Of a stretch of 64,000 nt of DNA, positions 40,598 to 48,109 are shown piece after piece. The stretch is from Clostridia bacterium (lineage in GTDB: Bacteria; Bacillota; Clostridia; Christensenellales; Christensenellaceae). Location of the stretch: the NCBI GenBank assembly GCA_017531505.1, contig JAFXKX010000009.1, positions 1 to 64,000 of the forward strand, given 5' to 3'. Within the stretch, counting starts at the first letter, position 1; every line of letters starts with the position of its first letter. Position numbers and translations under genes: made by a program. A model generated the notes under the pieces. That model saw nothing but the letters and a program-made list of their open reading frames with translations. It was not told where the DNA came from and searched no databases.

Positions 40598-40628
40598 AAA
40601 ACGCCGGATATCTCCTCCGGCGTTTTTT
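40598..40628. terminator. Terminator, right copy of a 31-base direct repeat
   Basis: Same 31 bases as 39415-39445. It ends the SGNH gene on the minus strand. Confidence 0.93.
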
Positions 40629-40634
40629 TATTGT

Positions 40635-41201
40635 TCAAATATATTTCTCGATAAATTCCACAAACTTGGGTGTCCACCAATCCCGATATCCTTCCAGCGT
40701 GGGATGGATGGGGTCTTTCATATACCGGGCATAGTCTTCATCGCTGACGCTGCACATCTTGGGATCCGTCCACAGATCCAAAATGTCAAAATCGTATTCC
40801 TCGCTCATGCGTTCCAGCAGTTTGATCATCTCAAAATACTGCGGGCTGTCATAACGGGTGCCGGTATAGAACAGTATGGGGCAATGCCATGTGGCCGCCG
40901 CATATTCCAGTATCTCGCGGATGGCCGCTTCTATCAGATCCATATCGATATTCTTGGTGGCATCGTTGGTGGAAAGCTGACACACAAACAAGTCTGCCTT
41001 GATGCTCTTATCCATCCGCTTCATACGCGCCACATAGGATGTGTCGTCCAGATCCGCCAGCGTAGTACCGCTGACCGCTTCCTTGACGGAAATACACCCG
41101 TACTGTTCCGCCATTACATCCGCAAAGGACACTCCGCCCGATGCATAGCCGTATGTAACAGAGGACCCCAAAAACAATATCGTCTTATCTTTCAGCTGCA
41201 T
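40635..41201 (-). CDS. SGNH/GDSL-family hydrolase
   Basis: A 188-residue SGNH esterase-like protein. Block I is LFLGSSVTYGYASG (catalytic Ser), the Gly and Asn are in SGTTLADL and STNDAT, and the Asp/His pair lies in DPIHPTLEGY. No signal peptide, so cytoplasmic. Start ATG 41201 follows GAGGTGATCACT. Single gene with its own terminator. Confidence 0.82.
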   Translation of the reverse strand: MQLKDKTILFLGSSVTYGYASGGVSFADVMAEQYGCISVKEAVSGTTLADLDDTSYVARMKRMDKSIKADLFVCQLSTNDATKNIDMDLIEAAIREILEYAAATWHCPILFYTGTRYDSPQYFEMIKLLERMSEEYDFDILDLWTDPKMCSVSDEDYARYMKDPIHPTLEGYRDWWTPKFVEFIEKYI

Positions 41202-41240
41202 AGTGATCACCTCACAGTGTTGATACTCTCATTATAAGAA

Positions 41241-41270
41241 AAACCCCTTCCGTATGGAAGAGGTTTTTTA
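41241..41270 (-). terminator. Terminator after proS
   Basis: AAACCCCTTCC, loop, GGAAGAGGTTT followed by T-rich sequence leftward. Confidence 0.85.
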
Positions 41271-41275
41271 TTACA

Positions 41276-42724
41276 TCAATAGGATTTGCCGAAGTACATG
41301 ATCTTCTTGGCAGGCTTGCCGCAATGTACACAGGTGCAGCCGGTCACATCAAAGTCTTCAAACAACGGCATACATCTGGTGGTGATTCCGGTCTTTTCCT
41401 TGATCTCCAGTTCGCAGGCAGTCTCATCACACCAGGGTGCACGTACAAAGCCCTGACCTTCTTCTACATTCTTTACAAACTCGTCAAAGTTGCTTGCTTC
41501 GTAGATCTTTTCATCGCGATACTTCTTCGCCATTTCAAACATATTGGCATGGATATCTTCCAGCAGCTGCTTGATGGCATCCTCCAGACCTTCCCAGGGC
41601 AGCACGATCTTTTCCAGTGTGTCTCTTCTGACAGCCACTACATGGCCCTGCTCCAGATCTTTGGGTCCCAGTTCGATACGCACCGGGATACCGCGCATTT
41701 CACATTCATTGAATTTCCAGCCTACACTCTGCTCGCGCTCGTCGATCTCGGTACGGATACCTGCAGCCTTGAGAGCAGCGGTCAGTTCCTGTGCCTTTTC
41801 GGTAACGCCGGGCTTGTGTGCAGCTACCGGGATCACCATACACTGGGTGGGAGCAACCTTAGGCGGCAGTTTGAGACCGCGATCGTCGCCGTGTACCATG
41901 ATCAGACCGCCGATCAGTCTGGTAGATACACCCCAGGAAGTCTGCCAAGCGTACTCCTGCTTGCCTTCGCGGCTCAGATACTTGATATCATAGCCCTTTG
42001 CAAAGTTCTGACCCAGATTGTGAGAAGTACCCATCTGCAGCGCACGACCGTCGGGCATCATGCCTTCCATGGTATAGGTGTGGTCTGCACCTGCGAATTT
42101 TTCCTTCTGGCTCTTCTGACCTACGATGACCGGGATCGCCAATACATTTTCAGAGAATTCTCTGTATACGCCGATCATGCGCAGCGTCTCTTCTTCTGCC
42201 TGTGCCTGCGTCTCATGCACAGTATGGCCTTCCTGCCAGAGGAACTCGGAACTGCGCAGGAAGGGACGGGTCGTCTTTTCCCAGCGCAATACGCTGCACC
42301 ACTGGTTGAGCAGCATAGGCAGGTCACGGTAAGACTGGATCCACTTGGAATACATGGAGCAGATGATGGTTTCGGAAGTAGGACGGATCGCCAGCCGCTC
42401 TGCCAGCTTTTCACCGCCGCCGTGGGTGACCCACGCCACTTCAGGCGCAAAACCCTCTACGTGCTCTGCTTCCTTCATCAGCAGAGATTCGGGGATGAGC
42501 AGCGGGAAGTATGCATTCTTGTGACCGGTCGCCTTAAAACGTGCGTCCAGTTCATTCTGGATCAGTTCCCAGATGCCATAGCCATAAGGCTTGATGACCA
42601 TGCAGCCCTTGACATCCGAATAGTCCATCAGTTCTGCATTTTTTACCACATCGGTATACCAGCGGGAAAAGTCCTCCGACTGAGATGTGATATGCTCTAC
42701 GAATTCTTTTTTCTGCTTTGCCAT
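41276..42724 (-). CDS. proS: Prolyl-tRNA synthetase, archaeal/eukaryotic-like type
   Basis: A 482-residue class II synthetase without the insertion domain of the bacterial type, with a C-terminal zinc-type domain (CTCVHCGKPAKKIMYFGKSY, ending in Tyr). Motif 2 (TRPFLRSSEFLWQEGHT) and motif 3 (GVSTRLIGGLIMVHGDDRG) are clear. GGAGGAAATT sets the start at 42724. It is controlled by a T-box leader. Confidence 0.95.
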   Translation of the reverse strand: MAKQKKEFVEHITSQSEDFSRWYTDVVKNAELMDYSDVKGCMVIKPYGYGIWELIQNELDARFKATGHKNAYFPLLIPESLLMKEAEHVEGFAPEVAWVTHGGGEKLAERLAIRPTSETIICSMYSKWIQSYRDLPMLLNQWCSVLRWEKTTRPFLRSSEFLWQEGHTVHETQAQAEEETLRMIGVYREFSENVLAIPVIVGQKSQKEKFAGADHTYTMEGMMPDGRALQMGTSHNLGQNFAKGYDIKYLSREGKQEYAWQTSWGVSTRLIGGLIMVHGDDRGLKLPPKVAPTQCMVIPVAAHKPGVTEKAQELTAALKAAGIRTEIDEREQSVGWKFNECEMRGIPVRIELGPKDLEQGHVVAVRRDTLEKIVLPWEGLEDAIKQLLEDIHANMFEMAKKYRDEKIYEASNFDEFVKNVEEGQGFVRAPWCDETACELEIKEKTGITTRCMPLFEDFDVTGCTCVHCGKPAKKIMYFGKSY

Positions 42725-42767
42725 AATTTCCTCCAGACAAATATTACAACTGTTTTTCGTTCGATAT

Positions 42768-42992
42768 AAAAAAAGGCCTTTCGCTCCTAAGGGCGAAAGA
42801 CCGCGGTACCACCTTAATTCCGGCAAAGCATATACGATGCCTGCCGCTTGGCTGCCGTAACGGGGCAGGGCCGTCGGAGTTGATTCCTCCGCTGCTTACA
42901 GAGTGGGTTACCCCGGCCGAGGGCTTTCACCTTACCCCTCTCTCTTTCAGACCGTGTTTTTGTCTCTGCTCGATCGCATTTTTATTTCAACT
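42768..42992 (-). promoter_or_regulatory. T-box leader of proS
   Basis: About 225 bases with the T-box AATTAAGGTGGTACCGCGG at 42819-42801, then a terminator (CTTTCGC/GCGAAAG, 42784-42778 with 42799-42793, then T-run). Stem I shows the GAGAGAG motif and the GGTGAAAGCC terminal part. A likely specifier is CCC (42907-42905) in TAACCCACTC, a proline codon followed by A. Uncharged tRNA-Pro would prevent termination. Confidence 0.88.
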
Positions 42993-42998
42993 ATTTGT

Positions 42999-43027
42999 AA
43001 TATAGCACAGTATCCCCTGCTTTGCAA
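42999..43027 (-). promoter_or_regulatory. Promoter for the T-box leader and proS
   Basis: TTGCAA (43022-43027), 17 bases, TATATT (42999-43004). Confidence 0.7.
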
Positions 43028-43055
43028 GGGATTTTTGCCGTCAGATAAGCATTTT

Positions 43056-43631
43056 TCAGTCGTTGAGTTCATCCAGCGTCAGTTCATAACCGGGCAGAAA
43101 ATGTTGTATAAAATATGCCACCTCCGGCAGATCGTAGCTGGCCAGTTCTTCCCAGATCCGCTCCTTTGCCTTGACAAACTCCGCATTGCCGCATTTGACC
43201 TCTTCCACACATTTGATATACGCGCACAGTTTATCTGCCGCCTTGACCAGACGGTATGCAGGGTCACCCTCATGGAAGAGCAGCCCGTGATACGCCGCTT
43301 TCATCTCTTGGGGCAGCATATTTTCCAGTTTTCCCAGCGCCACCTGCTCTACCCTGTCATACGCCGTACGGATCTCAGGGTCAAAATATTTGATGGGCGT
43401 GGGCAGATCGCCCGTGATAACTTCGCCCGCCTCATGGAACAAAGCCAGTTCCGTCACATGATGTACATCCACATTTCCGTCAAAATAGGTATTGGAAATG
43501 ACCGCCAGCCCATGGGCCAGCAACGCCACATCAAAGGAATGCTCTTTGATATTTTCAGTTTCCGTATTGCGCATCAGGCTCCAGCGCCGGATATGTTTCA
43601 TTTTGGAAAGATAGGCAAAAAAGTGATGCAT
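43056..43631 (-). CDS. yfbR: YfbR-type 5'-deoxynucleotidase (HD domain)
   Basis: A 191-residue HD-domain phosphohydrolase. Metal-binding residues are H in NIKEHSFDV, HD-equivalent ALFHEAGEVITGD and the distal D in VKAADKLCAY. E. coli YfbR dephosphorylates dNMPs. Start ATG 43631 follows GGAGGAAGCAGT; a longer frame upstream is rejected. The next genes are divergent. Confidence 0.88.
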   Translation of the reverse strand: MHHFFAYLSKMKHIRRWSLMRNTETENIKEHSFDVALLAHGLAVISNTYFDGNVDVHHVTELALFHEAGEVITGDLPTPIKYFDPEIRTAYDRVEQVALGKLENMLPQEMKAAYHGLLFHEGDPAYRLVKAADKLCAYIKCVEEVKCGNAEFVKAKERIWEELASYDLPEVAYFIQHFLPGYELTLDELND

Positions 43632-43699
43632 ACTGCTTCCTCCGCATAAATATACTATCATCTTATCACAAAACCGCAAAAAACGATAGGAGGATGGAT

Positions 43700-44206
43700 A
43701 TGCCGCACAAAAAAGTTTCTGTTGCTGCCGTCGGTTTGCTGGCGCTGCTGTTTTGCGCCGCATCTTTCGGGCTGTTCCGTCTGGCAGGCCCCATCAGTCG
43801 GGATACACCGCCCGACATATCTGTTGCCGCAGGCGGCGGCAATGCTTGTCTGACACCTTTGGTATTGGATGCCCTTACCGGGCAGCCGGTCTCCGGTGCC
43901 GTCGTCACCGTCCCCGGCACCTCTCTTTGCGCCGTTACCGATGCCCGGGGATATACGCCCCGGCTGAATGTCCCTCTCTCCCGCGATGCCCGCTGGGACG
44001 CTCTGCTGCCTCAAACCTGGAGCGAAGCGCTGCTCATCATCCGCTGCGACGGTTACGCCGATACGGTGCTGCTGTGTTCGGGGTTGTACAGCGATGCCGC
44101 CGCCTCTCCCGTCATCCGCCTGGAGCCGGGCAGCGGGCAGATCTTCGCATCCGCCGCACCGCCTGCCGCATGGGTCAGCGGACTTGTGCAAAAATACGCC
44201 CCCTGA
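43700..44206 (+). CDS. Secreted or anchored protein with a carboxypeptidase-regulatory-like domain
   Basis: A 168-residue protein with an N-terminal signal or anchor (about 7-27, LLALLFCAASFGLFRLAG) and a small beta-sandwich-like domain: TPLVLDALTGQPVSGAVV, then TDARGYTPRL. This pattern is seen in CarboxypepD_reg-like domains. Ribosome binding site AGGAGG is six bases before the second ATG (43700), which is therefore preferred over the ATG at 43694. Function unknown. Confidence 0.65.
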   Translation: MPHKKVSVAAVGLLALLFCAASFGLFRLAGPISRDTPPDISVAAGGGNACLTPLVLDALTGQPVSGAVVTVPGTSLCAVTDARGYTPRLNVPLSRDARWDALLPQTWSEALLIIRCDGYADTVLLCSGLYSDAAASPVIRLEPGSGQIFASAAPPAAWVSGLVQKYAP

Positions 44207-44218
44207 ACATGGAAAGGT

Positions 44219-44247
44219 TTGCGAAATCCGCCATTCCAGTATACAAT
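44219..44247 (+). promoter_or_regulatory. Promoter for the DUF3810 gene
   Basis: TTGCGA (44219-44224), 17 bases, TACAAT (44242-44247). Confidence 0.55.
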
Positions 44248-44272
44248 AGAGACAGTTACGGAGCGTACATAT

Positions 44273-45373
44273 ATGATCGGAAAAATCTTCAAAATGGGCT
44301 TTGCACTCATCGGTGCCGCACTGATGTTTGCCCTCTATCAAATCGCACACAAGGTGCCCGCTTTGGTGGAATATGTCTATTCCCGCGGGATCTATCCTTT
44401 TTTTACAAAAACCATAGGCAGAGTGTCCGCAGCACTGCCCTTCAGTCTGGCGGAGCTGCTGTTGTACCTGCTCATTGCGGGTATTGTCTTTTTCATCGGA
44501 TATATCATCGCTGCTCTGTGCAAGCCGCGCGGCGAAAAGCTGCTGCACATCGGCAAGCGGCTCCTTTCTTTTGCTTCGCTGCTGTGCACGCTGTACAGTA
44601 TTTTTGTACTGTTCTGGGGGCTTAACTACGCGCGCCTGCCGCTGGCAGATTCCATGGGGCTGGATACTTCCTCCGGCTATACCACTGCCCAGCTGCGGGA
44701 ATTGTGTACAGACCTGATCGATACCTGCAACACATTGCGCACACAGGTAGACGAAGATGAAAACGGGGTTTACCGCCTCTCCTGTACCCGCGAGTCCGTC
44801 ATGGAGCAAATTGGCGATATTTACGATGCCTATGCACCCGATTATATGAACAAAGCCGCCCATTGTGCGGTCAAGCCGGTCAAAACGCCAAATGCGCTTT
44901 CCCGGATCGAAACCAGCGGCATTTTCTCTCCCTTTACGCTGGAGCCAAACCTCAATATGCAGATGCCGGATCTGTACTTTGCCTCTACTGCCGCCCATGA
45001 ATACGCCCATTTACAGGGCTTTGCCCGCGAAGATGAAGCAAACTTCATTGCATGGTATGTGTTGTCTCAAAGCGACCGCCCCGATCTGGCCTATTCTGCC
45101 AATGTGGATGCGCTGCGTTCTGCCCTCAATGCTTACTACCGCACAGGTGCAGAGGACTATGCCGAAGTCTACGGGCTGCTCTGTGAGGGTGTCCGCCGCG
45201 ACTATTCCGCCCAGTCTGCGTATTGGAAGCCTTTCCGCGATACCAAGATCGCTGAAGTCAGCGACAAAGTATATAACTCTTATCTCAATTCCAACGGCGT
45301 TGCCGACGGCACCCGCAGTTACGGCCGCATGGTCGATCTGATGCTTGCTCTGCGCGCCGAAACAACCCCGTAA
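44273..45373 (+). CDS. DUF3810 family membrane metalloprotease-like protein
   Basis: A 366-residue protein with about three membrane helices in residues 1-120 and an extracellular domain carrying HEYAH (HExxH zinc motif) followed by GFAREDEANF, whose Glu may be a third ligand. DUF3810 proteins are predicted peptidases of unknown substrate. GGAGCG lies before ATG 44273. The glpK gene follows by 35 bases. Confidence 0.78.
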   Translation: MIGKIFKMGFALIGAALMFALYQIAHKVPALVEYVYSRGIYPFFTKTIGRVSAALPFSLAELLLYLLIAGIVFFIGYIIAALCKPRGEKLLHIGKRLLSFASLLCTLYSIFVLFWGLNYARLPLADSMGLDTSSGYTTAQLRELCTDLIDTCNTLRTQVDEDENGVYRLSCTRESVMEQIGDIYDAYAPDYMNKAAHCAVKPVKTPNALSRIETSGIFSPFTLEPNLNMQMPDLYFASTAAHEYAHLQGFAREDEANFIAWYVLSQSDRPDLAYSANVDALRSALNAYYRTGAEDYAEVYGLLCEGVRRDYSAQSAYWKPFRDTKIAEVSDKVYNSYLNSNGVADGTRSYGRMVDLMLALRAETTP

Positions 45374-45408
45374 CACATTTGCAGCGCACATAAGAAAAGA
45401 GGATTTTT

Positions 45409-46911
45409 ATGAAAAAGCAGTATATCCTTTCTCTCGATCAGGGCACTTCCAGTTCCCGTGCCGTGGTATTCGATGCCAATTTCCATATCTGCGGCTTTTC
45501 TCAGCAGGAGTTTACCCAGATCTATGCCAACGACAGCTGGGTAGAACACGACCCCGAAGAGATCTGGCAGAGCCAGTATCAGTCCGCCCTGCGCGCCATC
45601 GAGAACGCAGGGATCTCTCCCGCACAGATCGCCTCTATCGGCATCACCAACCAACGCGAGACCACCATCGTCTGGGACCGTAAGACCGGCAAACCCATTT
45701 ACAATGCCATCGTATGGATGTGCCGCCGTACCTCCGACTATTGTACCCGCCTGCAGGAGCAAGGGTATACCGACCTGATCCGCAAAAAAACAGGCCTGAT
45801 CATTGACTCCTACTTCTCTGCCACCAAGATCATGTGGCTGCTGGATAACATCCCCGGTGCCCGTGAAAAGGCAGAACACGGCGACCTGATGTTCGGCACG
45901 GTGGATAGCTGGCTGCTGTATAAACTGACCGGCGGCGCTGCCCACAAGACAGACTATACCAATGCATCCCGCACCATGCTGTTCAACATCTTCGATGGCA
46001 AATTCGATCCCGAACTGCTGGATCTGCTGCATATCCCTGCATCCATGCTGCCCGAGGTGCTGCCCAGCAACAGCGTATTCGGTCATACCCACCCCGATCT
46101 GTTCGGCGGCTGTTCCCTGCCCGTCGGCGGCATTGCCGGCGATCAGCACGCAGCGCTATTGGGACATGGCTGCGTATCCTCCGGCATGGCAAAAAACACC
46201 TATGGTACCGGCTGCTTCCTGCTGATGAATACCGGCACCACACCCGTCACCTCTGAAAACGGCTTGCTTACCACCGTCGCCTTCAATATCGACGGTACCA
46301 CCTACTACGCGCTGGAAGGCAGCATCTTCAATGCCGGCAGCACCGTACAGTGGCTGCGTGACGAACTGCAGATCATCGATACTTCCGCCGCATCCGAGGC
46401 ATTGGCCGCTTCTGTGCCGGATACCGACGGCGTATATCTGGTGCCTGCCTTCTCCGGCCTTGGCGCACCCTATTGGGATATGTACGCCCGCGGTCTGCTC
46501 ATCGGCATCACGCGCAATACCAACCGCGCCCATATTACCCGTGCCGTACTGGAATCCATCGCATTTCAGGTGCACGCCGTGATCCACGCCATGGAGCAGG
46601 ATGCCGGCATCGATATCTCCTCCCTGGAAGTAGACGGCGGCGCCTGTGCCAACGACCTGCTCATGCAGTTCCAGGCAGACATTCTGAACAAGCGCATCAT
46701 GCGCCCCCGCAGTCTGGAAGCCACCGCCCTCGGCGCGGCATTCCTCGCCGGTTTATCCAGTGGCCTGCTGCCTTCTCTTACCGATACCGCTTCGCACAAC
46801 AGTGTGGAGGCACTGTTCCTGCCCAAGATGGATGAGGCCCAGCGCACCAAACGCCTTACCGGCTGGGAAAAAGCCGTCTCTCGCGCCAAAGCATGGGCAG
46901 AACCCATTTAG
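45409..46911 (+). CDS. glpK: Glycerol kinase
   Basis: A 500-residue glycerol kinase (FGGY family), glycerol plus ATP to sn-glycerol 3-phosphate. Landmarks are LSLDQGTSSSRAVVFD, ITNQRET, WDRKTGKP and GGGACANDL-like VDGGACANDLLMQFQAD. The His used for phosphotransferase regulation lies in the usual region but was not confirmed. AGAGGATTTTT precedes the ATG. No glpF or glpD gene is nearby. Strong bidirectional terminator follows. Confidence 0.96.
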   Translation: MKKQYILSLDQGTSSSRAVVFDANFHICGFSQQEFTQIYANDSWVEHDPEEIWQSQYQSALRAIENAGISPAQIASIGITNQRETTIVWDRKTGKPIYNAIVWMCRRTSDYCTRLQEQGYTDLIRKKTGLIIDSYFSATKIMWLLDNIPGAREKAEHGDLMFGTVDSWLLYKLTGGAAHKTDYTNASRTMLFNIFDGKFDPELLDLLHIPASMLPEVLPSNSVFGHTHPDLFGGCSLPVGGIAGDQHAALLGHGCVSSGMAKNTYGTGCFLLMNTGTTPVTSENGLLTTVAFNIDGTTYYALEGSIFNAGSTVQWLRDELQIIDTSAASEALAASVPDTDGVYLVPAFSGLGAPYWDMYARGLLIGITRNTNRAHITRAVLESIAFQVHAVIHAMEQDAGIDISSLEVDGGACANDLLMQFQADILNKRIMRPRSLEATALGAAFLAGLSSGLLPSLTDTASHNSVEALFLPKMDEAQRTKRLTGWEKAVSRAKAWAEPI

Positions 46912-46916
46912 CATAC

Positions 46917-46949
46917 AAAAAAGCCCCTCTCTGTGAGGGGCTTTTTTAT
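46917..46949. terminator. Bidirectional terminator between glpK and the AEC gene
   Basis: AAAAAAGCCCCTC, loop TCTGT, GAGGGGCTTTTTT. Confidence 0.94.
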
Positions 46950-46967
46950 TGCCGAAATTCTGTTGTA

Positions 46968-47957
46968 TCAACCAAAGACACCTGCCATACGCAGCAGGAA
47001 GGAGCACACAAATACACTCAGTGCCGACATGATCGTCGTCCATACCACCAGCTGACCTGCCAGCGTAGTATCACCTTTCATCTCTTGCGCCATAGGCACG
47101 CTGGATACCGCTATGGGCGTAGCAAATACCGCTACAAAAGATGCAAAATGCGCGCCGCCAAAGGTATCGCGGAAGAACAGATATGCCACACCCAGTCCCA
47201 GCAGAGGTGCAAAGAAGGTACGTATCATGGTACCCCATACGATCTCTTTTTTGAGTTCTGCCACAGCAGAAAATTCAAACTGTACACCCAGCACCAGCAA
47301 TGCAAGAGGCGTTGCCATATTGCCAAGGTACGAGATGGTCTTATATACCGGCTGAATATCCGTCAGGCGGAATGTGATCCCGTTTTTCTCCAATACGCCG
47401 CGAATCAGCAATGCTGCCACACCGGACAGCGTTCCCAGTATCAGCGGGTTTTTCGCAATGTCCGTCAATATTTTTTTGATATTTACCTTGCCGCCTTCTT
47501 TTTTGAAGATAGACAAACTGATGACCGCCAGTACATTATATGCGGGCACCAGCACCGCAGATAACAAAGAGGATACCATCACGCCCGCCTCTCCGAACAG
47601 CGACTCTGTCAGAGGGATCCCTACCAGTGCATAGTTGGAGCGGAAACTGGCCTGCAGCAATACGCCGCGGCGTTCGCTCTTTTTAGAGATCAGGCAGCTG
47701 GCCGGGATAGCCAGCAGAAAGATGACCAATACCGCCGATATCGCGTACAAAATATATCCCCATTCAAAGCCGGATAAACTCTCGACCTTGTAGATATTCA
47801 AAAACAGATTGGCCGGCAGCAATACGCGGAATACCAGACGGTTGAGCACTTTTGCCATCTCCAACTTGAGGAACCCCGCCTTTTTTAGCATAAAACCGAT
47901 ACCGACCATCAATACGATAGGGGCTACCGCATTGATCGCAAACAATAATGAATCCAT
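46968..47957 (-). CDS. AEC-family transporter
   Basis: A 329-residue membrane protein with about ten helices of the auxin efflux carrier (AEC/MleP-like) family. N-terminal segment APIVLMVGIGFMLKKAGF and the internal SNYALVGIPL motif are typical. Such carriers move malate or other organic anions; the substrate here is unknown. Ribosome binding site AAGGA is seven bases from the ATG. Confidence 0.85.
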   Translation of the reverse strand: MDSLLFAINAVAPIVLMVGIGFMLKKAGFLKLEMAKVLNRLVFRVLLPANLFLNIYKVESLSGFEWGYILYAISAVLVIFLLAIPASCLISKKSERRGVLLQASFRSNYALVGIPLTESLFGEAGVMVSSLLSAVLVPAYNVLAVISLSIFKKEGGKVNIKKILTDIAKNPLILGTLSGVAALLIRGVLEKNGITFRLTDIQPVYKTISYLGNMATPLALLVLGVQFEFSAVAELKKEIVWGTMIRTFFAPLLGLGVAYLFFRDTFGGAHFASFVAVFATPIAVSSVPMAQEMKGDTTLAGQLVVWTTIMSALSVFVCSFLLRMAGVFG

Positions 47958-48000
47958 TTCCTCTTTCCTTCCGTCATTTTATACATTTTATACAAACTTC

Positions 48001-48029
48001 ATTATACGCCTCCCTGTTCTATAGCGCAA
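48001..48029 (-). promoter_or_regulatory. Promoter for the AEC gene
   Basis: TTGCGC (48024-48029), 17 bases, TATAAT (48001-48006). Confidence 0.6.
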
Positions 48030-48046
48030 CCCATATCCCTGCGTTA

Positions 48047-48076
48047 TTGCACACAGCCTCCGCACCGTGCTACAAT
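48047..48076 (+). promoter_or_regulatory. Promoter for the TetM-like gene
   Basis: TTGCAC (48047-48052), 18 bases, TACAAT (48071-48076). No leader peptide or attenuator, unlike classical tet(M). Confidence 0.5.
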
Positions 48077-48109
48077 AAAAATAATCTGGAAGTAAGGAGA
48101 TCTCTATAA

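Noticed and set aside
43658..45010. Leftward 450-codon frame
   Set aside because: Antisense to the secreted protein and the DUF3810 gene; Gln- and Arg-rich composition typical of a false frame.
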